From the NCBI RefSeq assembly GCF_000733925.1, contig NZ_JPOO01000001.1, forward strand, positions 1,364,001 to 1,428,000: 64,000 nt of DNA. The letters run 5' to 3'. This DNA comes from Arenibacter algicola. Its GTDB lineage: Bacteria > Bacteroidota > Bacteroidia > Flavobacteriales > Flavobacteriaceae. Both the position numbers and the translations under genes were made by a program. Each line of letters starts with the position of its first letter. Positions within the stretch are counted from its first letter, which is position 1. Below the pieces are notes generated by a model. That model saw only the letters and a list, made by a program, of their open reading frames with translations. It had not been told where the DNA came from and made no database searches. Positions 56,844-64,000 of the stretch are shown here, piece by piece.

Positions 56844-56885
56844 CTTTTTTTTAGAGTAGTATTGATGAGATGGTTTTAACCATTT

Positions 56886-57000
56886 TGGGGGAGTACCAGG
56901 CCTATAGCGTGGCAGGTCTCGCCCGGTTTGTAACGCAAGGCGTTATTATTGAACCGCGTTTGGGACGCGGAGGTCGTCACGCTTGAGGCGTGACCACCCC
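56886..57000 (+). pseudogene. Degenerate tRNA-Pro copy with inserted palindromes
   Basis: The 23 bases at 56954-56976 (anticodon arm CCGCG-TTTGGGA-CGCGG plus AGGTCG) are identical to those of the intact tRNA-Pro at 57053-57075, exactly 99 bases away. D-arm-like TAGCGT and CCCGGTT and the 3' CCACCCC are also recognisable, but the D region is expanded by TAACGC-AAG-GCGTTA (56931-56945) and the T arm is replaced by GTCACGC-TTGAG-GCGTGAC (56976-56994). The result cannot fold as a tRNA; the 5' boundary is approximate. Confidence 0.7.
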
Positions 57001-57024
57001 AAGAAAGAAAATAGATAACTAGTT

Positions 57025-57099
57025 CGGGGTGTAGCGTAGCCCGGTTATCGCGCCGCGTTTGGGACGCGGAGGTCGCAGGTTCGAATCCTGCCACCCCGA
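57025..57099 (+). tRNA. tRNA-Pro (UGG anticodon)
   Basis: A 75-base tRNA. The acceptor arms CGGGGTG and CACCCCG pair, the anticodon stem-loop is CCGCG-TTTGGGA-CGCGG with TGG at 57060-57062, and the T arm is GCAGGTTCGAATCCTGC. CCA is not encoded. A tyrosine recombinase gene starts 226 bases downstream, so the 3' half is a plausible attachment site. Confidence 0.96.
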
Positions 57100-57122
57100 C
57101 GAACCTAGAAATAGGTAGTAGC

Positions 57123-57159
57123 AAAAACACTGTTAATCAATTGATTTTCAGTGTTTTTT
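57123..57159 (+). terminator. Terminator behind tRNA-Pro
   Basis: AAAAACACTG ... CAGTGTTTTT with a 16-base A+T-rich loop that itself contains AATCAATTGATT, followed by more T. It marks the end of the tRNA transcript. Confidence 0.85.
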
Positions 57160-57176
57160 GTTTTTACACATTTTCT

Positions 57177-57234
57177 TTGATATCAAATGATATCATATGT
57201 GCACACCTAATTCGGTGTGCAAATCGGTGTGCAA
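57177..57234 (+). repeat. Nested direct and inverted repeats between tRNA-Pro and the integrase
   Basis: Two copies of the palindrome TGATATCA stand at about 57178-57185 and 57188-57195. Then TGCACACC (57200-57207) faces GGTGTGCA (57214-57221) in an inverted repeat with a 6-base centre, and TCGGTGTGCAA is repeated directly at 57212-57222 and 57224-57234. The position immediately before an integrase suggests recombinase binding or autoregulatory sites. Confidence 0.6.
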
Positions 57235-57325
57235 CGGTTCACTGAAATTGTAGTAACTTGAAAGAACTTTAGGTAGTATTTGACTTTTTTCCTTAGTGAT
57301 CATTGTCTAACTAAAGCCGTTTCAA

Positions 57326-58627
57326 ATGAAAACAAACCAGACCTTTACGGTAATCTTTTTTACAAGAAAATCAAGAAGTGTAGCAAACCTTCTATCCATT
57401 TATGTACGTATCACCATTTTGGGCAAACGTGCGGAGATCAGTTTAAAGCGAAAGATCGATGCAGGGCAATGGGATTGCATCAAGGGCAGGGGCAAGGGCA
57501 GGTCGGAGGAGATCCGTAACCTGAACACCTATTTGGACCAGGTGCAGGCCAAATTGCTACAGTGCCATGCCCAACTTGTCCAAGAGGACAAGATAGTTTC
57601 CTCCAATGCTATTAAAATGCGTTTCCTGGGTGAAGATGAGGTTAGTAGGACCTTGATGGACCTTATCGAATATCACAACGGGAACATGGTCCATGTCCTG
57701 AAGCCTGGCACCATGAAGAACTACTATACCACGGAAAAATACCTAAAGCGATTTTTAAAGAGCAAGTACAAACAGGAGGATATCCACCTGAAGCAGCTCA
57801 ACTATCGTTTTATACTGGACCTGGAACATTATTTAAGGAGGTGCACGGACAAAAAGAAACAGCTGTGCCTTAACAATAATGGGGTGATGAAACATTTGGA
57901 ACGGTTCAAGAAGATGGTAAACCTTGCCGTGAAACTGGAATGGGTAAATAAAAACCCTTTTGACAGGTTCCAATTGAAGTTCAACAAATTCGACCGGGTG
58001 TTCCTGACCCAAAGGGAATTAAGGCTTATAGAGGAAACGGAATTCAAACAGGACAGATTGCAATATGTAAAGGACTGTTTTGTGTTTTCCTGTTATACCG
58101 GACTTTCCTATGTGGATGTAAAGGAACTTACTTGGGATAAGATCACCAAGGGGATAGATGACCGGAACTGGATTTATACCAAACGGGAAAAAACCGACGA
58201 GCTGGTCAAAATTCCTATTCTTCCCCAAGCATGGGAGATTTTGGAAAAGTATAGGGATTATCCTACTCACAATGGATTGCTTCCCATTTGTTCCAACCAG
58301 AAGGTAAATACTTATCTCAAGGAAATAGCAGGAGCATGCGGAGTCTATAAGAACATTACCTTCCATGTGGCCCGACATACCTTTGCCACGACCGTCATGT
58401 TGTCCAATGGGGTACCCATTGAAACGGTCTCAAAACTTTTGGGCCATACCAAATTGTCCACCACCCAGATATACGCTAGGGTAGTGGAGTCCAAGATAAG
58501 TGAGGATATCGGCAATCTATTGATGAGGTTTAAGGAAAGGGAGAGCCAAAGTGCGGTTGAAAAGAAAGATAAAAATGGGGAACGAGAGATAAGGACTATC
58601 GACTCCAAATCCTTTAGATTAGCTTAA
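57326..58627 (+). CDS. Tyrosine site-specific recombinase (integrase) of the Bacteroidota type
   Basis: A 433-residue integrase. The N-terminal arm-binding domain (about 1-95) has the Bacteroidota pattern ...IYVRITILGKRAEISLKRKID; a SAM-like core-binding domain spans about 100-210; and the catalytic domain follows. Catalytic residues are the first Arg replaced by Ser261 (CYTGLSYVDVKELTW), as known for IntDOT, then His347/Arg350 in HVARHTFATT, His in LLGHTKLSTTQ, and nucleophile Tyr383 in QIYARV. It should integrate and excise an element at the adjacent tRNA-Pro. The basic C-terminal tail (KKDKNGEREIRTIDSKSFRLA) is longer than usual. Confidence 0.88.
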   Translation: MKTNQTFTVIFFTRKSRSVANLLSIYVRITILGKRAEISLKRKIDAGQWDCIKGRGKGRSEEIRNLNTYLDQVQAKLLQCHAQLVQEDKIVSSNAIKMRFLGEDEVSRTLMDLIEYHNGNMVHVLKPGTMKNYYTTEKYLKRFLKSKYKQEDIHLKQLNYRFILDLEHYLRRCTDKKKQLCLNNNGVMKHLERFKKMVNLAVKLEWVNKNPFDRFQLKFNKFDRVFLTQRELRLIEETEFKQDRLQYVKDCFVFSCYTGLSYVDVKELTWDKITKGIDDRNWIYTKREKTDELVKIPILPQAWEILEKYRDYPTHNGLLPICSNQKVNTYLKEIAGACGVYKNITFHVARHTFATTVMLSNGVPIETVSKLLGHTKLSTTQIYARVVESKISEDIGNLLMRFKERESQSAVEKKDKNGEREIRTIDSKSFRLA

Positions 58628-58726
58628 TTAGATAAATAAGCTAAAAAGGATAATGATGATGGTGAAAAGAGGGGGTTTGGGGGAGACTTATACTTCCAAA
58701 AATGTCCATAACTTTAGCTTATTCAA

Positions 58727-58796
58727 AAAAGAATGGGGTGAACTAACCCCAAATCTAGGTTAACGGCCTAGGGTAAGTATTAGTCCCCATTCTTTT
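58727..58796. repeat. Inverted repeat at the left side of the IS110-type element
   Basis: AAAAGAATGGGG (58727-58738) and CCCCATTCTTTT (58785-58796) form a perfect 12-base inverted repeat around a 46-base centre containing CCTAGG-type palindromes. It lies about 90 bases before the transposase start and may be a subterminal element end, as in IS1111-type elements. Confidence 0.5.
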
Positions 58797-58884
58797 CTAA
58801 CCCGGTTACAAGGACCATATAGAATTTTAGGAATTTACCTGCTAAAGGTTTTAGTCAACGTAACCATCTAAACAGGATAAAGTT

Positions 58885-59881
58885 ATGAAAATCATGGAAA
58901 CCATCGGCATCGATGTCAGTAAAGTGACCCTTGATGTCTGCATTCACAGCAACCAGGAACTGGCAACCTTCGAAAACTCGAACAAAGGCTTTGCCCAACT
59001 GCTCAAATGGGGCTACAGATCCAGCCCCCACCCAAAGGAGCATATTTTTATAGCCTTCGAACACACGGGCCTCTATTCGGAACGGCTATCGGAATATCTT
59101 TCCGAAAGGGACATTCCCCATGCCATGATCTCGGGATTGGAAATAAAAAGATCCTTGGGGATCGCAAGGGGAAAGGACGATCGGATCGATGCCTCCAAGA
59201 TTGCTCTGTATGCCTAAAGGCTGCGGGATGAGATACGACCTTCCCTTGCGCAGTCGAAAGAAATCAGGTCCATCAAAAAAACTACTTTCCCTTAGGGACC
59301 GTCTTGTAAGGCAAAGGGCCGGCTACAAGGCAAGTTCAAGGGAACAAAAGGACATCCTCAAACGAAAGGACAGCGAACTTCTTTTCAAAGTCCAGGACAG
59401 GATGATCAGGGAGCTCTCAAAACAGATCAAGGAAATCGAAAATGAAATGCAACAGATCATAAAAAGTAGCCCTGAACTCGATCATATATTTGTTCTACTG
59501 AAGACAATAAAATGCATTGGCGATCAAGCTGCCCTGTTCCTATTGGTATATACAGGGGCCTTTACCAAATTCAGGAATGCCCGACAGTTTTCTGCATATT
59601 GCGGAGTGGCTCCCTTTCCCAATCGATCGGGAACCAGTCTAAGAGGGACGACCCGTGTAAGCCATCTGGCCAATAAGAAGATGAAAAGTCTGCTCGATAT
59701 GTGTGCCAAATCGTCGATCTGCTATAACATGGAAATAAAGGATTATTATTTCCGTAGACTGGCAGAAGGGAAAAGCAAAATGAGCACAGTGAACGTCATA
59801 CGGAACAAGCTTATATCACGGGTATTCGCCGTAATCAATCGGGACACACCATACGTTGACCTATGGAAATACGCCTCTTAA
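58885..59881 (+). pseudogene. IS110-family transposase, inactivated
   Basis: The first part (58885-59214, about 110 codons) carries the DEDD domain (GIDVSK, AFEHTGLYSE, KDDRIDASKIA). TAA at 59215-59217 interrupts ALYA where YRLRDEIRP continues in the same frame; then a run of seven A at 59275-59281 has one extra base relative to IKKLLSLRDRL, moving translation to the +1 frame. The second part (to 59881) contains the transposase-20 domain (KTIKCIGDQAALFLLVYTGAFTKFRNARQFSAYCGVAPFPNRSG). Two lesions make a functional protein unlikely. The conserved serine of the C-terminal domain (PNRSGTSL) is intact. Confidence 0.85.
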
Positions 59882-59883
59882 AA

Positions 59884-59945
59884 ATTATTTTCCCCTCAAT
59901 ATCGCCCCCCACAAAAAGGATGGGGTGTATTGAGGGGGAAATAAT
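59884..59945. terminator. Long hairpin behind the IS110-type transposase
   Basis: ATTATTTTCCCCTCAATA pairs with TATTGAGGGGGAAATAAT (18 bases, one T-G pair), with an inner C-run/G-run (GCCCCCCAC against GATGGGGTG). It may act as a terminator or as the right-end structure of the element. Confidence 0.7.
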
Positions 59946-60608
59946 CGACCAATTAAAAAAATAATGAAATTTTATTTGGAAAGTCCATAGAATACTTACC
60001 ATGTTATACGGCTCCAACGGAGAGGAATATTTAGTATTCCTGCAAGATTTAAATGAAATTTTGAGTTTAAACGAATTAGCTGAGTTGGACTATTTGTAAA
60101 AAGATCCAACATACGGCGTTTAAACCCTCAAATCTACAGTGAGCAGCTTATTCGAGTGAACTCCACTTATTCAAGATTTAGGTAAAATTATCACAGATTT
60201 CTATATTGGAATAGTGTATTTGTGCTTAACAAATATAATGATAAGTAAATTGGTCGAACCAAATTACATTTTTGTCGGCCAGTTTGCATGTCACAAAACA
60301 CTTTCGGAAGGATTAAGTAAATTTTTAACTTTTAGTTGCTCAAAAAAAAGGTAATGCTGCAATATATTGGAAGTTATATCAAGTTATCCATCCTGGCAAA
60401 TAACTGCTCACCACACAAATGGATAGTTACACATCATTGGCCTGCAGATCATCGATTATTTTTGCGTTTCAGCAATAAATGCAATTGATTTGATTCTTAG
60501 AATAGGCATGGTCTAAAATAAAATCTGTAGACTATGGTTAATTTTATTACAGAAATCGTATTGGTTGTACGATCGATTTTTAATTTTTATAATACAATAT
60601 TTTATAAA
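59946..60608. other. 663-base stretch without a credible full gene
   Basis: A+T-rich DNA inside the accessory region. Only a 32-codon remnant (60001-60099) reads like coding sequence. No promoter consensus, RNA or repeat was recognised. Confidence 0.5.
60001..60099 (+). pseudogene. 32-codon coding remnant
   Basis: ATG at 60001 opens a 32-residue frame (MLYGSNGEEYLVFLQDLNE..., leucine- and glutamate-rich, ending in ELDYL). It is too short for a known family and lies between an IS remnant and decayed genes, so it is probably a fragment. Confidence 0.3.
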
Positions 60609-61170
60609 ATGAAAAAGTTTCCCCAAATTTTGTTCATTGACCTGTTTGCCCTTTCGCTAAAAGTAAAGGCTCAAGCGATAGGAACCTTAATTAAAACGGC
60701 ATCAGAACTTAATATTTCCACTTACTGTAGTGCCAATGACGCGAATATGAATTGTAGTAGCTGGCCAATAGAACAATCCTCGGTATAGATGTATTTGAAA
60801 GAAATAGTTCTAGAACAATTAACGGAGGTCCAACTTTGTTGGTCAATACTGCTGTTGCAAACGCGGCCTCCTTAGCTGTTTTACTCCATTTCAGAACTAT
60901 CTCAGGTTGTACTCCGCGATGTATGAGCTACTCCCAATATGATGACGGATGATGTCTTTGTTTGTAGTAGGGAAATAGCTGCAACCTTTGTTGGTACAGC
61001 TTGATAAGCATTGAATGTTGACCCGATCCGTTGATAGTTCGGTGTTTCAATACAAATCGGCGTATTAAAAAAAGTAACAGAAAGTAGTAATCCTAAATAT
61101 ATTAGTGGCAAACAGATAGACCTTTATTCATATAGTATTTTTCACTTCCTATGTAAGGTATTGTTTTCGT
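60609..61170 (+). pseudogene. Decayed gene for a secreted protein
   Basis: MKKFPQILFIDLFALSLKVKAQ looks like a signal peptide, followed by a frame ending at 60788. The reading continues in the second frame from about 60773 (GIDVFERNSSRTINGGPTLLV...) to a TGA at 60950-60952, and coding-like stretches appear in further frames up to about 61170 (GVSIQIGVLKKVTESSNPKYISG). At least two frameshifts or stops separate these pieces. The original family is not recognised. Confidence 0.5.
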
Positions 61171-61202
61171 TTGACATGATGTTTAACTTAATTTAAAAAT
61201 GT

Positions 61203-61655
61203 ATGCATACCAACCAAATACTCTACATTGGGAACCATTTAATCGATATTCACCTGTTCCAGGAATATCTTTTTGAAGAAACAAAATTTTGGAATTTTAA
61301 TATTTCAAAAAATTGCATCCATGCTTACCATTCAATTTTTGTCGAAAAAATCGATCAAAATGAATGGGTTCCCGACTTAATTTTAATGGAGGTAGATGAA
61401 TCCATCGATGCGTATAAGGTTTTGCTGGAGGCATTTAAAAATGAAGAACCATTTAATCGTATTCCCCTAATGATTTTAGGAACGGAATCGGTTCCCGTTG
61501 CTATAAAGGAAATCTATATTGATTATGCCGATCTATATGTGGAAAAACCCTTGGAAATGGTAGATTTTATCAAATCTATTAAAGCAATGTCCAACTATAT
61601 AAAAACCATCGATTCTTTATGGCAATTTAAAAATGGATCGGCCAAGGTTTCATAA
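61203..61655 (+). CDS. Receiver-like protein lacking phosphorylation residues (pseudo-receiver)
   Basis: A 150-residue protein with the sequence pattern of single-domain receivers of the Rcp1 type: ILYIGNHLIDIHLFQEYL, WVPDLILMEVDESIDAYKVLLEAFKN, RIPLMILGTES and DLYVEKPLEMVDFIKSIKAMSNYI. In active receivers the first segment has two acidic residues and the LILLDL Asp is phosphorylated. Here the acidic pair is replaced by Gly10/Asn11 and the phospho-acceptor by Glu63; the conserved Lys115 and Thr94 remain. It may be locked in one state. No kinase gene is adjacent. Confidence 0.65.
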   Translation: MHTNQILYIGNHLIDIHLFQEYLFEETKFWNFNISKNCIHAYHSIFVEKIDQNEWVPDLILMEVDESIDAYKVLLEAFKNEEPFNRIPLMILGTESVPVAIKEIYIDYADLYVEKPLEMVDFIKSIKAMSNYIKTIDSLWQFKNGSAKVS

Positions 61656-61757
61656 TACTTGAATGACCGGGATTTGAAGTCATTTATATGAGATTTAAAA
61701 ATGTCTCCGATCAACACTATACAACTCATTTGAAAATGAATCCTGAAAATTATAATT

Positions 61758-62252
61758 ATGGACCTAACCAAATACATTTTGATTTTTTTTTCATGTATGA
61801 CCATAAATGCCCAACAAAGCACTAGCTTAAAGGAAGATAGATTCAATTCCTCCCTGATATCCCCAACTATTGTACATGGGGAAATGTACTTTTCTGGTAT
61901 TACCAATGGGAACAACAAAACAATAGTGAGCTTTAATGCCTATAAGGATACAGGATATGAAAAATATGATTTTGGGGCAACTTTTATTAATTCATACCCC
62001 ATGACCTCTGGGATGTTGTACATAACAAAAGACTGCGATTGGTTTGTGGTCTCCCTATCCATTGGTGCCTACAAATTTAACAATCGGTCGGCTTCATATA
62101 GTGGCGCATACCTTTCCCACAATTATAATAGTGGTTATTTTGGGTTTGGTATGGCAGATATTATAGATGTGGGTTTCAAAAATGGTACCGAGGACGATTT
62201 TTTTACTTTGATGCCCGGACTCCACAAGTATTCGCTTTTCAAAAGATTATAG
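61758..62252 (+). CDS. Small exported protein of unknown function
   Basis: A 164-residue protein with a probable signal peptide (MDLTKYILIFFSCMTINAQ). The mature part is rich in Gly, Tyr, Ser and Phe with alternating beta-strand patterns (SFNAYKDTGYEKYDFGATFINSYPMTSGM, SGAYLSHNYNSGYFGFGMADIIDVGF), as in beta-barrel or surface proteins; PorP/SprF-like similarity is possible but not convincing. It lies in the island between the pseudo-receiver and the IS3 element. Its function is unknown. Confidence 0.55.
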   Translation: MDLTKYILIFFSCMTINAQQSTSLKEDRFNSSLISPTIVHGEMYFSGITNGNNKTIVSFNAYKDTGYEKYDFGATFINSYPMTSGMLYITKDCDWFVVSLSIGAYKFNNRSASYSGAYLSHNYNSGYFGFGMADIIDVGFKNGTEDDFFTLMPGLHKYSLFKRL

Positions 62253-62332
62253 ATCTATATGATTTTTCGATGGGCGCAGCTGTTAACGGCTCTCATCACG
62301 TATTGAGAAATGGAATTATAAAGCCGCCATAG

Positions 62333-62374
62333 TGTAGCCTTCCCCTTTTTGTAGGCTTCCCTAAAAATAGGACA
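62333..62374 (+). repeat. Doubled left terminal inverted repeat of the IS3 element
   Basis: Outer copy 62333-62350 matches the right end perfectly over 18 bases; inner copy 62350-62374 matches over 25 bases imperfectly and continues to the AGGACA also found at the right end. The pair suggests that the element inserted next to the end of a related copy. Confidence 0.65.
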
Positions 62375-62416
62375 GTATAAAATTCGAATTTATTAATTTT
62401 AAATTTTAACTGTCAC

Positions 62417-62683
62417 ATGAAAAGAACAAAATTTACGGAAAGCCAGATTGTCAAGGCACTAAGGGAAAACGAACAGGGAAGATCCGTTGGCGATATTTCC
62501 AGGGAACTGGGTATCGACAAAAGTACATTTTACTACTGGCGCAAGAAATACGGAGGTATGGAGCAGCAGCAACTGAAACGTCTAAAGGAGCTCGAAGAAG
62601 AGAACAATAGGCTAAAACAAATGTATGCGGATGTTAGTCTGGACAATAAAATGTTAAAGGACGTTTTGTCAAAAAAGTTCTAA
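62417..62683 (+). CDS. IS3-family transposase subunit OrfA
   Basis: An 88-residue helix-turn-helix protein with the IS407-type start MKRTKFTESQIVKALRENEQGRSVGDISRELGIDKSTFYYWRKKYGG and a leucine-rich coiled coil (LKRLKELEEENNRLKQMYADVSLDNKMLKDVLSKKF). OrfA binds the terminal repeats. Its last codons contain the slippery A AAA AAG at 62671-62677, so a fraction of ribosomes should slip by -1 into orfB to make the OrfAB transposase. Confidence 0.9.
   Translation: MKRTKFTESQIVKALRENEQGRSVGDISRELGIDKSTFYYWRKKYGGMEQQQLKRLKELEEENNRLKQMYADVSLDNKMLKDVLSKKF
62671..62677 (+). promoter_or_regulatory. Programmed -1 frameshift site A AAA AAG
   Basis: A canonical X XXY YYZ slippery heptamer, in frame as TCA AAA AAG, four codons before the orfA stop. 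The orfB frame is one base back (-1) and open from upstream, as in other IS3 elements. Confidence 0.8.
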
Positions 62684-62778
62684 GGCCTTCCGACAAGAGA
62701 GTTCGAGCAAAATATCTCATCAAACAATATACGGTTCCCATATTACGTGCGTGTAAACTTGTTGATTTAAGCAGATCA

Positions 62779-63561
62779 ATGTGGTATTACCAAAGTAGAC
62801 GGGATGACAGCGAAGTCATCGACAAGCTAACCGAGTTGGCCGAATCATATCCGACCCGGGGTTTTGATGAGTATTATCATAAGATCCGTCGTGAGGGCCT
62901 AAAATGGAATCGAAAGCGTGTGTTGCGTGTGTACCGCAATATGAAGCTGGGCCTTAGGCGCAAGCACAAGAAACGTTTGGTAAAACGTGTAAAGCAACCC
63001 TTGGAAGCACCTTCACAGCTCAATGAATGCTGGAGCATGGACTTTATGAGCGATGCGCTTAGCGATGGCAGAAAAGTACGCGTATTCAACGTTATTGACG
63101 ACTGTAACCGTGAAGCTATCGCCATTGATGCCGGACTATCCTATCCGGCACGGGCGGTCATTGAAACATTGGAAAACCTGAAAGAAGATATAGGGACTCC
63201 CAAATATATAAGATGTGATAACGGACCGGAATTTATCTCAAAGACATTTATGAACTGGTGTAAAAAGAACTTTATAGAAATCAAATACACCCAACCTGGA
63301 AAACCGATGCAGAACGGATACATAGAACGGTTCAACCGCTTTTTTAGAGAAGACATATTGGACGCTTATTATTTTAATGACGTATATCAGCTCCAAAAGA
63401 TAAGCGATAACTGGCGGGAGGACTATAATTTTAACCACCCACATAAATCTCTGGGCAATAAATCGCCCAAAGAATATATGCCCAGATTTGATGAAGAATT
63501 TAAATTCTTCATCAAATCTGACCTAAACAACAATTATTTATCGAATTTAGAGGTGTCCTAA
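62779..63561 (+). CDS. IS3-family transposase OrfB (integrase catalytic domain)
   Basis: A 260-residue rve-type integrase core (read from the ATG at 62779; through -1 frameshifting the frame extends back to 62671, reading KKVLRPSDKRVRAKYLIKQ). The DDE triad is visible: Asp in CWSMDFMSDALSDG near residue 89, Asp in IRCDNGPEFIS near 147 and Glu in QNGYIERFNRFFRED near 183. It has the HTH_21 region near the N-terminus (YPTRGFDEYYHKIRREGLKWNRKRVLRVYRNMKL). The reading frame is intact, so the element could be active. Confidence 0.93.
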   Translation: MWYYQSRRDDSEVIDKLTELAESYPTRGFDEYYHKIRREGLKWNRKRVLRVYRNMKLGLRRKHKKRLVKRVKQPLEAPSQLNECWSMDFMSDALSDGRKVRVFNVIDDCNREAIAIDAGLSYPARAVIETLENLKEDIGTPKYIRCDNGPEFISKTFMNWCKKNFIEIKYTQPGKPMQNGYIERFNRFFREDILDAYYFNDVYQLQKISDNWREDYNFNHPHKSLGNKSPKEYMPRFDEEFKFFIKSDLNNNYLSNLEVS

Positions 63562-63581
63562 AAAGGGGAAGGCTACATTCT

Positions 63582-63878
63582 CTATTGACTATATTTAGCC
63601 CTAAGGATGCGAATTAAGTCTAGAAAAGTTAAACTAATATGATTGTTAAAGTATCTCCATCTTTTGATGGTATTTCTTGTAGATTTTAACAAGGTTGCCA
63701 TGTTCCATAGTCTACTATGTGATACCTTTTTACTCCCTGTTTCATAGATGATATGGCATACCGCGAGTTGGTCTTTATGTATAAAGAGTATTGTGAAATG
63801 TATATAAAAGTAGAAATATTGGGTTTGGATTTCCAAAGGATATTCTTGATAATCTAAGGGGACACCTGCTTGGTACAA
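63582..63878 (-). CDS. Possible partial or degenerate coding region
   Basis: A minus-strand open frame with only a TTG as candidate start (63878); the frame continues upstream to about 63925 without an ATG. It reads VPLDYQEYPLEIQTQYFYFYIHFTILFIHK...LLKSTRNTIKRWRYFNNHISLTFLDLIRILRAKYSQ, with plausible composition but no recognised family. Its stop lies five bases outside the IS3 right end. It may be a gene fragment disturbed by the insertion; confidence is low. Confidence 0.3.
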   Translation of the reverse strand: MYQAGVPLDYQEYPLEIQTQYFYFYIHFTILFIHKDQLAVCHIIYETGSKKVSHSRLWNMATLLKSTRNTIKRWRYFNNHISLTFLDLIRILRAKYSQ

Positions 63879-64000
63879 AATAGAATTAGTAAGTGTTTTT
63901 GGTCCAGTATATCGTTCTGGGTCAATAAGTTATGAAAATTCACCAGAATAAACAAAACACTTCAGATTTCGTGGCAGCTTTAGCTATTTGATTATAGGTA
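63879..64000. other. Window end, no assigned gene
   Basis: A+T-rich sequence after the partial minus-strand frame. No start codon, RNA or repeat is recognised; the island probably continues beyond base 64000. Confidence 0.4.

Larger units (their letters stand above)
62333..63577 (+). mobile_element. IS3-family insertion sequence, IS407 subgroup
   Basis: The right end TAAAAAGGGGAAGGCTACA (63559-63577) is the inverted copy of TGTAGCCTTCCCCTTTTT at 62333-62350. A second, imperfect copy of the terminal repeat follows at 62350-62374 (TGTAGGCTTCCCTAAAAA, then TAGGACA). Counting from the inner copy gives an element of about 1.23 kb, the normal IS3 size. It carries orfA and orfB with a slippery heptamer. 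No target-site duplication is visible (CATAG before, TTCTC after the outer copy). Confidence 0.85.

Noticed and set aside
60902..61111. Minus-strand protein of 69 residues
   Set aside because: Overlaps the decaying plus-strand gene in another sense; its composition is not convincing and no motif is seen.
62333..63577. Target-site duplication of the IS3 element
   Set aside because: CATAG before the outer left end and TTCTC after the right end do not match; the inner-end alternative also fails.
63582..63878. Full gene for a known protein at the right edge
   Set aside because: No ATG, no family similarity; kept only as a low-confidence partial frame.

Overview
The window is a chromosomal segment from a member of the Bacteroidota, most likely a marine Flavobacteriaceae. 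The evidence is A+T-rich DNA, Bacteroidota-type promoters (TAnnTTTG -7 boxes), a fused aspartate kinase/homoserine dehydrogenase followed by thrB and thrC, a DnaX without its zinc-binding cysteines, DUF3822 and EboA families, and an integrase with Ser at the first catalytic Arg, as in IntDOT. The genus cannot be fixed from the sequence.

Layout. 1-4.6 kb: end of pdxH, then sixA-ppk1-ppx (polyphosphate) and miaE. 4.7-19.5 kb: an ebo gene set (eboA, then eboBCDEF plus a TMEM220-like gene). eboA is separated from eboB by an 8-kb block of three large exported proteins: two cytochrome c/beta-propeller fusions and one DUF1080-like/PA14 protein. 19.5-24.1 kb: dnaX, the RNase P RNA gene, an array of degenerate palindromic repeats, rsmD, a DUF3822 gene and an exported unknown. 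24.2-31.1 kb: a RecD-like helicase, a DUF4126 protein, a kdsB-HAD-iron alcohol dehydrogenase operon that may make a modified Kdo, a lysophosphatidate acyltransferase-like gene and a secreted beta-helix protein. 31.1-56.6 kb: housekeeping genes (yebC, a pterin dehydratase, an RmlD-like reductase, gcvT, pepP, a galactofuranose pair, the thr operon, nnrDE, clpC, gyrA, a TPR protein, a cysteine-less NlpC/P60 homologue, a thiolase and a PgpH-like HD phosphodiesterase).

56.7-64 kb is accessory DNA. It holds tRNA-Ser, a degenerate tRNA-Pro copy and an intact tRNA-Pro, followed directly by a tyrosine recombinase. Beyond it lie a broken IS110-type transposase, decayed gene remnants, a receiver-like protein lacking phosphorylation residues, a small secreted unknown, and an IS3 (IS407-type) element with a programmed -1 frameshift and a doubled left end. 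This looks like the left part of an integrated island entering at tRNA-Pro and continuing past the window.

The most distinctive points are the split ebo cluster with a palindrome-rich region before eboB, the repeat array behind rnpB with related palindromes next to the tRNAs, a set of promoters placed so close to start codons that leaderless mRNAs are predicted, and the NlpC/P60 and receiver homologues that have lost catalytic residues.
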